Positions 36,332 to 44,717 of a stretch of DNA of 64,000 nucleotides are shown here, piece after piece. How positions within the stretch are numbered: the stretch's first letter is position 1; each line of letters starts with the position of its first letter. Source of the stretch: Imperialibacter sp. EC-SDR9 (GTDB lineage Bacteria > Bacteroidota > Bacteroidia > Cytophagales > Cyclobacteriaceae). The stretch spans positions 62,001 to 126,000 of the forward strand of contig NZ_LR701574.1 of NCBI RefSeq assembly GCF_902498805.1, read 5' to 3'. The translations under genes and the position numbers were made by a program. The notes under the pieces are model-generated. The model was given only the letters and a program-made list of their open reading frames with translations. It searched no databases and was not told the DNA's origin.

Positions 36332-38985
36332 AAAAGATATTATTTGCCATTTCACTCTTGGTTGCTGCCTCTCATAGTGGGTTAACACAAACGCCCGTTG
36401 AACTTCCTACCTTCAATTTTTTTGATAGTGCGAGTTATAAGATCACTGGGTTTAAGTTTGATCAGGAGTTGAAATATAAATTTAGCGTAACCGTAAGAGA
36501 TGCCGAAGAAGTTTTTGTTTTGGAAACAATTACTCCAGAGACTTTCGCTAGCAGTTTTATTGCTACTTATAACAAGCTAGAAAATGGTAACGCCCTTTCA
36601 AAGCTAGATAAGGAAGCAGAAGCCAGGAAGTTGTTTTTCATGTTTATAGCAGCATCAAAAGCAATTAACATTGGTGATAACCCAAAAGCCGGTGATTTGG
36701 TGCTAAATAGTGAGGTATATATCACAAGACAATTCACTAGTCAGGATCAGAAGAATTACAGACGTGATGCTCGACTTCTATTAAAAAAAAGCACAAATAT
36801 AGGCGTCAAGCATTTGTTTATTTTTTGGCCAAGATATCAGATTAACACAGAAGACCCTGATAATCTGCCAAGCTGGAAGGGAAGTGTGAGCCGGAGCAAG
36901 GCAGTAGAATTAATTGTGAATTTCAAAAAGGAATTGCTGACACGTTCTGTAGAGTCTTCGATTCAAAAGGAAGCATTATTAGTTGATAGCTTAAACTCTA
37001 AAAAGCAAACACTTGATGATGCCATCAAAAATATAAAATCTACTATTACCTTATTAAGTGTTGAGAAAAGTGAGCTTTTAGCTCAAGAGAGTAAACTCAG
37101 AAATAAGGTGCTTCAGGATAGGAGGCGTATGGAAATAATGCTGAAGAGTGACATATACTCGAATAGCAATGTAGGTCAATTAATTGATGAACAAAGACAG
37201 GTAAAGAGTAGCCTTATTGAGCTTGAGGGGATGTTGTTAGTGACATTACCAGAGGCGAAAGAACCGTTAATTAACCTTGATACAACGGCACTATATTTAT
37301 CCAGGGTCAAACAACTTCAAAATGTTCTACGAGTTCTCAAATTGTACGACGAAACGGCGCCAATTGATGGAATTTATGACAATGAAATAAAAACCCTAGT
37401 AGCACAAGTGCAAAGTCTAAGTAGCAAACTAGTAGCAGATGGCATTTATGGGCCAGATACGAAAAATCTTCTTCAAACGATGCTTGACGATCGGTTTAAA
37501 GAAATCAGCAATGAGATTCTGATTCTTAAAAATAAAGAGAAAGCCTTAGACGATGTTTTTAATTCCATGCGTGGAGTTGATGCCCTTTACGATTCAATTG
37601 AGGTGGCAGACTCTATTTTAAAAGTGTTGTCAGATGATTTAAAACATAACAATTCACAACTTAGTGAGCAGCGGCAACAATTAGCTCCATTCGAAAAGGA
37701 AAAAAAAGAGATTGAACAAAAACTTGAGCGACACATAGCCAACCTCAAACAACAGGAACAATTAAAGTTTACGCATAAATTTTTGATTGATTCCATCCAG
37801 CTAGAGTTTAAAGATGGATTCATAGAAAATATTCGTGTCACCGGCCAAGTTGAGTCAATACATAATTTAATTGGTAGACGACTTAAATTTGATAATTCCT
37901 ATCCTTTTGGGTTTTCCAGGAAATCGGATTTTCAAAACATCATGCATAATGAAAACTGGAACCTGCAGGCATATTCGAACCTGTTTCAGAACGCCAAAGG
38001 AGAAAGTGATCGTTTTCAACTAAGAACGAATCAGTTTATAAACAATTATATCCAAGAGCATCAAGTGGGTCGAAGAGACTATAGCCCTCGAAATTCAGTA
38101 CACATAGTTACGTTCGATAAACAAAAGATATCTACTTTAACGCTCCATAAAACAGAGAGGTCAAGACTATTTGAAGCTCGTGTGTATTCGGACTTTGTTG
38201 GGTTTCAGAAAGGAAGCGAAAATGGCATTCTTCAAACTGAAATATCTAAGCAGCTCAATATTATGACTGGTAGGTTCCCACGGAGAATATTTAATTGGAC
38301 CATAGTAAATTTCGGTTTATTCTCTCAGGTAACGCCTAACCTTACAATCTCTAAAATAGAAGCCGATAATAAGACTTTGCAGCTTCGATACAGAGATGAC
38401 TTCATAAATGGTGGCTACGAGCCTGTTAAATATGTTTCTACTTTAGACTTAAGAAGTCATGAAAACCTTTCTGTCGGGTTTGATTTCAATTCGTTTCTAT
38501 GGGATATACCTGACGTTAAATCCACTTTTTCGTTCGATCACGGTTTCCGTTATGGTCGAGTCGATATTCTGGACTCCACAAGGGTGGCGGATCAAGGCAC
38601 TCCAAAGATGTCTGGTAAAGTTGACGAATTTGGAGTTGATACATTCAGAGCGATGTGGATTCGTGCAAATTGGCACTTACAAACAGTTGAAGATTTTCAA
38701 TTTGATTTTAACTGGTCCTTAAATAGTATGTACTTGCGAGATGACCGATTTCAGCAGGTTGGGAAATATGAGGATTTCGAAAATAGTGATCGTAGAACAG
38801 CGCCATTAAGCGAAAGCACCTATTACAGAATTGAGTTAAATGCTCAGTGGAATCCTGCAGGTGAAATCAACGGGAAAATATTTTTCAGGTATCGATATTT
38901 TTGGGAAAATGGCTTCTGGAGAACAGGGTTTAACCAAGCCCAGGTAGGCTATTCCTTTTTTCTTACCAAGATGATAGAATCGTGA
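36328..38985 (+). CDS. large exported coiled-coil protein with peptidoglycan-binding-like repeats
   Basis: 885 residues with a signal peptide (ILFAISLLVAASHSGLTQ). Residues ~190-330 and ~385-500 are long charged helices, probably coiled coils (KKQTLDDAIKNIKSTITLLS; DDLKHNNSQLSEQRQQLAPF). Between them two short repeats, APIDGIYDNEIKTL (~345) and VADGIYGPDTKNLL (~369), resemble the D-G-x-Y-G-x-x-T motif of PG_binding_1 domains. The C-terminal ~350 residues are beta-strand-rich with alternating aromatic residues and end GYSFFLTKMIES, which could be an outer-membrane barrel. It is translationally coupled to the lipoprotein upstream. No known family is recognised; a role bridging outer membrane and peptidoglycan is an inference. 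Confidence 0.6.
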   Translation: MKKILFAISLLVAASHSGLTQTPVELPTFNFFDSASYKITGFKFDQELKYKFSVTVRDAEEVFVLETITPETFASSFIATYNKLENGNALSKLDKEAEARKLFFMFIAASKAINIGDNPKAGDLVLNSEVYITRQFTSQDQKNYRRDARLLLKKSTNIGVKHLFIFWPRYQINTEDPDNLPSWKGSVSRSKAVELIVNFKKELLTRSVESSIQKEALLVDSLNSKKQTLDDAIKNIKSTITLLSVEKSELLAQESKLRNKVLQDRRRMEIMLKSDIYSNSNVGQLIDEQRQVKSSLIELEGMLLVTLPEAKEPLINLDTTALYLSRVKQLQNVLRVLKLYDETAPIDGIYDNEIKTLVAQVQSLSSKLVADGIYGPDTKNLLQTMLDDRFKEISNEILILKNKEKALDDVFNSMRGVDALYDSIEVADSILKVLSDDLKHNNSQLSEQRQQLAPFEKEKKEIEQKLERHIANLKQQEQLKFTHKFLIDSIQLEFKDGFIENIRVTGQVESIHNLIGRRLKFDNSYPFGFSRKSDFQNIMHNENWNLQAYSNLFQNAKGESDRFQLRTNQFINNYIQEHQVGRRDYSPRNSVHIVTFDKQKISTLTLHKTERSRLFEARVYSDFVGFQKGSENGILQTEISKQLNIMTGRFPRRIFNWTIVNFGLFSQVTPNLTISKIEADNKTLQLRYRDDFINGGYEPVKYVSTLDLRSHENLSVGFDFNSFLWDIPDVKSTFSFDHGFRYGRVDILDSTRVADQGTPKMSGKVDEFGVDTFRAMWIRANWHLQTVEDFQFDFNWSLNSMYLRDDRFQQVGKYEDFENSDRRTAPLSESTYYRIELNAQWNPAGEINGKIFFRYRYFWENGFWRTGFNQAQVGYSFFLTKMIES

Positions 38986-39163
38986 CCAAAAAGAGTTCAA
39001 TCTCGTAGATAACTTTCCAAATTTCTCCACGATTGCGCCCAGCAACTGTGCCCACAACAACGTCATCCCGCTTCGCTACGATGACGGTGCTTTTGGGATG
39101 CTTTGCTGTTTAGCGCCATAAGCTTCCCCCGCCCGCAGCACCCTCCCGAAGCCAAATGGTTTG

Positions 39164-39209
39164 ATTAAAGGGGTTACTCTCGCCACTCTGCAAGTGTAAC
39201 CCCTTTAAT
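39164..39209 (+). repeat. palindromic spacer repeat, copy 5 of 6
   Basis: Perfect arms (39164-39177, 39196-39209), loop TCTCGCCACTCTGCAAGT. The right flank ATGACCGGAGCGATAAAGG is identical to copy 3. Left flank shared with copy 6. Confidence 0.9.
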
Positions 39210-39397
39210 GACCGGAGCGATAAAGGTCTTTTTCATGGTGCCAGCTGGCCAGCGCTGCCCAGACTACAAAAGTTTGGGAGCCCAGCCAGCGCAGGTTTTT
39301 CGTGGCACAGCTGACAGGCAATTAGTAATCAGGTGCTATTCCCACATCCAGCAACTGCCCCCACAACAACGTCATCCCGATTGCGAGGAACGAGCGA

Positions 39398-39496
39398 GCC
39401 GGCGTGGAACCCGACGCCGGAACGGGATCCCCCGGGTAATGGCAGAAGGCCGGATAACCGCACTGCCAGGTCTTGGGGATTCCGTTCCACGTCGGC
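39398..39496. repeat. REP-like palindromic element inserted next to copy 6
   Basis: Arms GGAACGGGATCCCC (39419-39432) and GGGGATTCCGTTCC (39475-39488) match at 13 of 14 bases; outer arms GCCGGCGTGGAAC (39398-39410) and GTTCCACGTCGGC (39484-39496) match at 12 of 13. The copy 5 leader lacks this block, so it appears as an insertion of roughly 120 bp. Confidence 0.65.
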
Positions 39497-39595
39497 ACCG
39501 CTTCGCTACGAAATGACGGCGGTTTTAGGGTGCTTTGCTGTTTAGCGCCATAAGCTTCCCCCGCCCGCAGCACCCTCACGGAGCCAAATGCTATA

Positions 39596-39641
39596 ATTAA
39601 AGGGGTTACTCTCACCACCCTGCAAGTGTAACCCCTTTAAT
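39596..39641 (+). repeat. palindromic spacer repeat, copy 6 of 6
   Basis: Perfect arms (39596-39609, 39628-39641), loop TCTCACCACCCTGCAAGT. Left flank as in copy 5, right flank CTTCGAAGCGACAAGG as in copy 2. Confidence 0.9.
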
Positions 39642-39949
39642 CTTCGAAGCGACAAGGCTCTTTGTTCACAGTGCCAGCCAACATGCCTGGCAACCTCCCA
39701 AAAAACCACCACAACCACCCCTTAAGTCCCAAAACCCCACATTTTTTCTGAAAACACCGGAAATAGAACTTTTCAAAGACAAATTGATACTTCTTCAATG
39801 AGAACTTTCAAATGGCTTTTGTATTTATCCAATATTAAGCACTTAAATAGTATGTTGTTACGTAAAAATAATTAAACAAATAGTTTGTTTTTTTAATGTA
39901 AAATTCTGAATTACAGTAAGTAATAATTTTTTAACTAAACAAAATACTT

Positions 39950-40375
39950 ATGAGCATTGCAATTAACATTGTGGGAAGGAAGAATCCCATTGACCAGAGT
40001 GCACCGGCAAAGTTCTATGCCGTAGTGAACGCCACAGGAGAAGTTAACCAGCGGGGTATTTCGCAGGAAATCGCTGAAAGATCTACTGTAACACCTACCG
40101 ACAGCATGGCTGTGGTAGAAGCTTTGCTTACCATGATTCCCAAAATGCTTGCCGATGGCAAGATTGTCAGGCTGGGGGACTTGGGTACCTTTTACACCAG
40201 TGTAAAATCACAAGGAGCCGCCACCCCCGAAGAGTTCAAAAAGAGTAATATCCTGGCAACCACCGTAAGGTTCAAGCCGGGTAAAATCTTTATGAGAACG
40301 CTTCAAGCAGCTGACTTTAAGCGGATCAACAACGGCACCATGCCAGCCGAACCCAACAACGGTAGCACTCCCTGA
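39950..40375 (+). CDS. HU-family DNA-binding protein (Bacteroidota histone-like variant)
   Basis: 141 residues. The fold starts MSIAINIVGRKNPIDQS and continues with the helix pair (VNQRGISQEIAERSTVTPTD, MAVVEALLTMIPKMLADGKI) and the DNA-arm region (VRLGDLGTFYTSVKSQG, TTVRFKPGKIF). This matches the long HU-like proteins that Bacteroidota carry in many copies. It bends or compacts DNA. The tail after residue ~120 is Asn/Pro/Ser-rich. The GC-balanced gene sits at the border between the repeat-rich block and the defence operon and is followed by a nested palindrome and a terminator. Confidence 0.85.
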   Translation: MSIAINIVGRKNPIDQSAPAKFYAVVNATGEVNQRGISQEIAERSTVTPTDSMAVVEALLTMIPKMLADGKIVRLGDLGTFYTSVKSQGAATPEEFKKSNILATTVRFKPGKIFMRTLQAADFKRINNGTMPAEPNNGSTP

Positions 40376-40387
40376 TTTGGGGCCTGA

Positions 40388-40468
40388 AAAAGTTGGTGAA
40401 GAGTTGAAAAATGATGGCCAACTTTCCGGAAAAGTTGGCCGGAAAACCAAAACTCAACGCCAACTTTT
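40388..40468. repeat. nested palindrome downstream of the HU gene
   Basis: The inner perfect stem GGCCAACTTT (40416-40425) / AAAGTTGGCC (40431-40440) has a 5-base loop. It is enclosed by AAAGTTGG (40389-40396) and CCAACTTT (40460-40467), which could pair with each other or with the inner arms. The structure begins 12 bp after the HU stop and may be an RNA 3' end structure or a protein-binding site. Confidence 0.6.
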
Positions 40469-40526
40469 AAAGACCCGACGTAAAAAGCCCCGGAAGTGAG
40501 CAGTTTCACTGCCGGTTAAGATGATG

Positions 40527-40551
40527 AAAAAGGCCTTCGGGCCTTTTTTTT
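40527..40551 (+). terminator. intrinsic terminator
   Basis: AAGGCC-TTCG-GGCCTT stem-loop (40530-40545), with a UUCG tetraloop, A-run before and a run of eight T after. It probably ends the HU transcript and insulates the defence operon. Confidence 0.8.
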
Positions 40552-41067
40552 GTGACTTAATTTGGAGGACAATAGTAAGATTTGACACTGCTCTCCGAAG
40601 CTCCAGGGTTTGACTCAAACCCCAACAAACTTCAAGGTAACCTGGCAAGCAGACCAGAGATCGAGCGTTATTACCCGGCTCCACATGAGCAGACTAATAT
40701 GTCTGGCAGCGCATTTCTTTTTGATATAGACACCAGGGGGGAGGCTGTGCAGCGACATTGGATCAATAGAATATAAGTTCAACCAACACTAGTTCGATTT
40801 GGCAGTCATTTGGTGATAGCAGGTGCCCAACATGGCGCAGCAAAGTAGATTTAACTTCCTCATTATTGCCCACGAGGACAATTTTTGCAAGCTTTGACCG
40901 CCAGACGAATGTGTTCACAGCGAATTTACTAATGTGTTTCTTTCTAAAAGTATGAAGGCTTTAATAGTATATGTTGCAAGTTTTTGTTGCACCTCATAAA
41001 ACTCAACAATGTCATATTGTTGTCCCTTAATGAATTAAAGAATAAATTGTAATAAAATATTACTGCT

Positions 41068-42252
41068 ATGAGTGAGCATTCTGCCGCAGGCTCGTTTGCT
41101 GGTTATCTCTATCAAATAGAGAGGGTCTTATATTGGGTAAGTAAATCGGATGTTAGATTGGTAGCATTGGAAACTGAAGATGATGTAGTTGCTCAATTTT
41201 CCGGTTCATCTAATCCAAAAAAGATTCTAGAACAGGCTAAACATTCTCTTTCGGATAAGATTCCCTACTCAAATAGAAGCGTAGATCTCTGGAAATCATT
41301 GAGCATCTGGGTCTCGCAAGTAATGGATTCTGAGTATGATCATTCAAAGGACTATTATTCTTTAGTTTCGAGCAAATCGATGTCATCTAGTCGATTGATA
41401 AAGAGAATCGTAGACAGCAAATCTGATCCCATAATTTTTGAAACATGTGTTGACGAGTTATTAGATATCGCAAACAGTCCATCGACTAGTATTAAGGAGT
41501 TTACCGACACTGTTCTCCTTTGTCCACGAAAAGATTTAGAATCCTTGCTTAAAAAAGTTGAGATTCACGACCAAACCGAAACTGCTAATACAAAACAACT
41601 TAAAGAGTTTCTTCGCTTAAACCTTTCGATCGGTAAGAATGTACCAATTGAAGCAGTGTTTAGAGCATTGATTGGATTTGTAACTGAACAGATTATGACT
41701 AAGTGGCGATTGGGGGAGGATTTTGTTATTGAAAGAGATAGTATAGTCAATGAGACTAACAGACTGATCGTTTTATATCACAACAAGAGTTTTATCGAAA
41801 AAACGGTCGAATCAATACCTATTTCGGACGCCGCAATTGAAAGCGAAAGGCAAAGCTTGTTTGTTGAGCAATTGAGACTAATTGAGGGAGAGGATCAGGA
41901 GATATTGAATGCGATCAATAATTTCTTGAGAGCTGAGGCTGAAAAAAGTCGCTTTGCGGTTGAGGGAGAAATTTTGCCCTCCGCATTCCAGAATTACTAT
42001 GATGATTTGAAGCAAAAATGGTTTTCGGTCTTCAAACCAAAAAAGAGATTAGGTTCCGGTAAGGATCGACTCGAAGATGTCGGTTATGACATTTACTATA
42101 GTACTATATCGTATAAAGGAAAACTGAATGGGCAAGAGCCGCAACAGACCTATACTCACGAAGGCGCATATCACTTTCTAGCCAACCGACTAGAAATCGG
42201 ATGGCATCCAAACTGGAGCGAACTACTGGCCCAAATTGAAGCCTTAAAATGA
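41068..42252 (+). CDS. ABC-3C system effector: Cap4/DUF4297-like nuclease domain with ABC-3C C-terminal domain
   Basis: 394 residues, cytosolic. The N-terminus has the pattern of DUF4297/Cap4-type PD-(D/E)xK nucleases: GSFAGYLYQIERVLYW (residues 8-23), then Glu35 and Asp38-Asp39 in LETEDDVV, then Glu55-Gln56-Ala57-Lys58 in EQAKHS, the expected acidic and E-x-K elements of the active site. The rest is helical and ends with a conserved-looking block (LPSAFQNYYDDLKQKWF ... RLEIGWHPNWSELL) that fits the C-terminal domain of ABC-three-component effectors. By family knowledge such nucleases cut DNA when the system is triggered. The stop overlaps the next start (ATGA), and all four genes run in one operon. 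That this particular protein cuts DNA is inference. Confidence 0.75.
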   Translation: MSEHSAAGSFAGYLYQIERVLYWVSKSDVRLVALETEDDVVAQFSGSSNPKKILEQAKHSLSDKIPYSNRSVDLWKSLSIWVSQVMDSEYDHSKDYYSLVSSKSMSSSRLIKRIVDSKSDPIIFETCVDELLDIANSPSTSIKEFTDTVLLCPRKDLESLLKKVEIHDQTETANTKQLKEFLRLNLSIGKNVPIEAVFRALIGFVTEQIMTKWRLGEDFVIERDSIVNETNRLIVLYHNKSFIEKTVESIPISDAAIESERQSLFVEQLRLIEGEDQEILNAINNFLRAEAEKSRFAVEGEILPSAFQNYYDDLKQKWFSVFKPKKRLGSGKDRLEDVGYDIYYSTISYKGKLNGQEPQQTYTHEGAYHFLANRLEIGWHPNWSELLAQIEALK

Positions 42253-42731
42253 ACAGTTTCGAAACGGTACAAAATGAGGCTTTAGGTGCCCATGCTATTT
42301 GGGAGTATTCCCGATTTTATAACGAATACAGTGAAACGCATGAATATTCGCCAGTGATTCTTGCGCTACCTGTTCTGCCCATAGTATTTAACGCTAGGGC
42401 ACGGGGCGAAATTTGTAATAGAAACTTTAGAGAGGGCAGCCTTTTGAGGACAATTTCTGATACTAGAGATCTATACTCCGGCCTGCAAGACAGGATGGAG
42501 GGATTGGTTGGGCTGACTTTAAAATCTTTATATTTGGCAAGTGCGGTTGATTTAGTTCAATATGACGAACGTGACTCATTGATCATCCCAAAGCGAAAGA
42601 CGCCTCTGAATATAGAATTGAGCTATGGAAAAGAATATGATCAAATTATTCAAGCCTCAAGACGGATCGGAGCATGGTTCGGGCAGCTTGATATCAGCGA
42701 AATAATGATTCACTTCAACGTTGTTTTCTAA
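42249..42731 (+). CDS. ABC-3C system middle component
   Basis: 160 residues. Its position, size and start (FETVQNEALGAHAIWEYSRFY) fit the small middle component of ABC-three-component systems, which links effector and ATPase. Other visible features are a hydrophobic helix (VILALPVLPIVFNARA) and a C-terminal block SRRIGAWFGQLDISEIMIHF. In known systems this component is thought to couple ATPase state to the effector. It overlaps both neighbours: ATGA with the effector and TAATG with the ATPase, indicating fixed stoichiometry. Confidence 0.75.
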   Translation: MNSFETVQNEALGAHAIWEYSRFYNEYSETHEYSPVILALPVLPIVFNARARGEICNRNFREGSLLRTISDTRDLYSGLQDRMEGLVGLTLKSLYLASAVDLVQYDERDSLIIPKRKTPLNIELSYGKEYDQIIQASRRIGAWFGQLDISEIMIHFNVVF

Positions 42732-44716
42732 TGCACTTCAAAATCAAAAATGTCATTCTATGGCCAAAGAACAAGGATAACAACCTCGTTAATATTGAGT
42801 TTGATCTATTTAGGGTAAATGTGATTACTGGCGGGAGCTCAAGAGGAAAGTCCGCTATTATTTCTATTATTGACTATTGCCTTGGTTCTGGTGTCTGTAG
42901 AATACCAACAAACGTCATCCGGGACAAAACAGCTTGGTTCGGTGTCATAGTTGAACTATCAGAAGGTAAAAAGCTACTTCTTGCTCGAAAAGAGCCTGGC
43001 AATCAAACTGTATCAAATGAAATGTACATGCGAGAATCATCGCAAGTTGACATACCTTATACTTTTGATAGCAATGTAAACACGCAACAGGTCAAAGCTA
43101 GACTTGATAGCATTGCTGGATTGACTAATCTAGGATTTGACGAAGAAAGTGAATCAACTGGATTTAACTCACGGGCAAGTTTTAGAGATCTAGTATCATT
43201 TAATTTTCAGCCTCAACACATCGTCGCAAACCAATCAACTCTATTCTATAAGACCGATAGCTTTGTTCATAGAGAGAAGCTACGAACCATATTCCCATAT
43301 GTCCTTGGCGCTGTTACAGACAGCTACCTAAAGGAAAAGGAGGAACTAAAAGATCTAAATAGACAGCTTCGAAGTCTAAAAAGTGAATTAGAAAAAAGGA
43401 GGAAAATCGTTACTCAATGGCTAGCTGAATTGAAGTCAAACTACGTCAAGGCTATCGAGTTCGGGCTATTAAATGCACCTTTTCCAGAAGATGATTGGAT
43501 GTCGGAAGTATACATCAATTATCTCAAACAAGTTGAAATTGGTTTTGATGAAAAAATACCCGTTATCAAGGAAGGAATATCTAACCGAGTTTCCAATCGA
43601 GTTACACAACTAGAAAAACAAGAAATCGAGCTTTCTCATGAATTATACCAACTAAAACATCGATATGAATTGGTTAGGAAGCTGGAAGAGTCGAATTTGG
43701 CTTATAAGAACAGTGTAATAAGCCAACTCGGGAGGATGAAATCAGTGGGTTGGTTTAATGAACATTTGTCACAGACCGATAACTGTCCATTTTGTGGGTC
43801 GGAAAATCTTATTGTCAAAGACCGTATCGCTAGACTTGTGGACGCCAATCAAAACGTCATTGCCAGAGGCGCTACTATAAACGATAACTACATAACTCTT
43901 TCCAATGAAGCTGAAAGGCTGAGAAGAGAGATCAGTGCAGCCGAAAACTCGATAAATTTACTTAGACGAGAAGTAGAGGGCTTAAGAAGCAAAGACGAAA
44001 CAACTAACAATAGTTTACAAAATTTGTACAGCATCTATCGGTTCGCCGGAAATCTACAAGCCGAAATTAAGAACTATGAGGCATTTAACGACAATTCTGA
44101 AATAACTATCAGAATTGAAAGGTTGGAGGAGCGAATACTTGAAATAGAAGAATCCTCAAACGAGAGTCAAGTCAAAAAACGGCTAGATAGGGCAAGAAGG
44201 CTTATATCCGACAATATTAAATTCTATGCTTCCATTTTTCAGGCAGAGTACTATCAAGATGCTATAAAGTTTGACGAAGATAACCTTACCCTTAGCTTCA
44301 TTTCCAAAGATGGTAGAGAAAATGCTCTTTATGAAATCGGGAGTGGCGCCAATTATATGGCTTATCACATCTCTACACTCGTTGGTATCCATCAGTACCT
44401 CCTAAAACAAAGACAGGGCCGATCTCCAGTACCCTCGTTTTTAATATTTGACCAACCAAGTCAGGTATATTTTCCGGATAGGTCATTTGCGAAGACAGAC
44501 CGAGAACAGGTCGAAAGAGAGGAAGATGTCGTTCGTGTAAAACGTATATTCCAAGCAATCTCCGAGGCCATAAAGAGAAATAATTCTGATCTACAGATCA
44601 TCGTAATTGAACACGTGGGAGAGTACGCTTGGTCCGATTTTGACAATATAAAAATGCTCAAGAGATGGCGTGGGAATGACCACGATGCATATTTAATACC
44701 GACAAGTTGGATTTAG
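42731..44716 (+). CDS. ABC-3C system SMC/Rad50-like ATPase (DUF3732 family)
   Basis: 661 residues. Walker A is GGSSRGKS (residues 34-41). A long coiled-coil middle (KEELKDLNRQLRSLKSELEK; EIELSHELYQLKHRYELVRK) is interrupted by a CxxC hook Cys352-Pro-Phe-Cys355 (DNCPFCGSENL), as in Rad50. The C-terminal ATPase half has a signature-like IGSGANYMAYHIS, a Walker B-like FLIFDQPSQVY in which Gln575 follows Asp574 where Glu is usual, and an H-loop IVIEHVGEYAW. The DUF3732 family is the ATPase of ABC-3C systems and is likely the sensor of invading DNA or phage products. It follows the middle component with a one-base stop/start overlap. Confidence 0.85.
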   Translation: MHFKIKNVILWPKNKDNNLVNIEFDLFRVNVITGGSSRGKSAIISIIDYCLGSGVCRIPTNVIRDKTAWFGVIVELSEGKKLLLARKEPGNQTVSNEMYMRESSQVDIPYTFDSNVNTQQVKARLDSIAGLTNLGFDEESESTGFNSRASFRDLVSFNFQPQHIVANQSTLFYKTDSFVHREKLRTIFPYVLGAVTDSYLKEKEELKDLNRQLRSLKSELEKRRKIVTQWLAELKSNYVKAIEFGLLNAPFPEDDWMSEVYINYLKQVEIGFDEKIPVIKEGISNRVSNRVTQLEKQEIELSHELYQLKHRYELVRKLEESNLAYKNSVISQLGRMKSVGWFNEHLSQTDNCPFCGSENLIVKDRIARLVDANQNVIARGATINDNYITLSNEAERLRREISAAENSINLLRREVEGLRSKDETTNNSLQNLYSIYRFAGNLQAEIKNYEAFNDNSEITIRIERLEERILEIEESSNESQVKKRLDRARRLISDNIKFYASIFQAEYYQDAIKFDEDNLTLSFISKDGRENALYEIGSGANYMAYHISTLVGIHQYLLKQRQGRSPVPSFLIFDQPSQVYFPDRSFAKTDREQVEREEDVVRVKRIFQAISEAIKRNNSDLQIIVIEHVGEYAWSDFDNIKMLKRWRGNDHDAYLIPTSWI

Positions 44717-44717
44717 C

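Larger units (their letters stand above)
38986..39949. other. repeat-rich non-coding stretch before the HU-like gene
   Basis: It contains repeat copies 5 and 6, each preceded by the same ~100-bp leader (GCTTTGCTGTTTAGCGCCAT at 39100-39119 and 39533-39552), and a second palindromic element (39398-39496) inserted in the leader of copy 6. The last ~230 bp before 39950 are very AT-rich and should hold the HU promoter. No gene is supported. Confidence 0.65.
40376..41067. other. intergenic stretch between HU and the ABC-3C operon
   Basis: The first part holds a nested palindrome and a terminator. From about 40560 no gene can be supported, although a minus-strand frame without ATG (40763-40960) could be a decayed gene. 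The last ~150 bp are AT-rich and should include the operon promoter, but no clear TAnnTTTG box is visible. Confidence 0.5.

Noticed and set aside
25174-39641. Interpretation of the six palindromes as integron attC sites
   Set aside because: The arms lack the R''/R' core pair (RYYYAAC and GTTRRRY) and the flanked genes are in both orientations with their own promoters; no integrase gene is in the window.
25174-39641. Interpretation of the six palindromes as transcription terminators
   Set aside because: No U-tract follows the stems, and copies 3 and 4 lie between divergent gene starts where no transcript should end.
40606-40622. GGGTT-7-AACCC stem resembling a tRNA T-arm, considered as a tRNA-end attachment site
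   Set aside because: The loop reads TGACTCA instead of TTCrAnT, and no other tRNA arms are found around it.
40582-40776. 64-codon plus-strand frame after the HU terminator
   Set aside because: No start context, no recognised domain and overlaps the equally plausible minus-strand remnant.
40763-40960. Minus-strand open frame (contains KIVLVGNNEEVKSTLLRHVG) next to the ABC-3C operon
   Set aside because: It has no ATG, only about 65 codons and no recognised family; it may be a decayed gene but cannot be supported.
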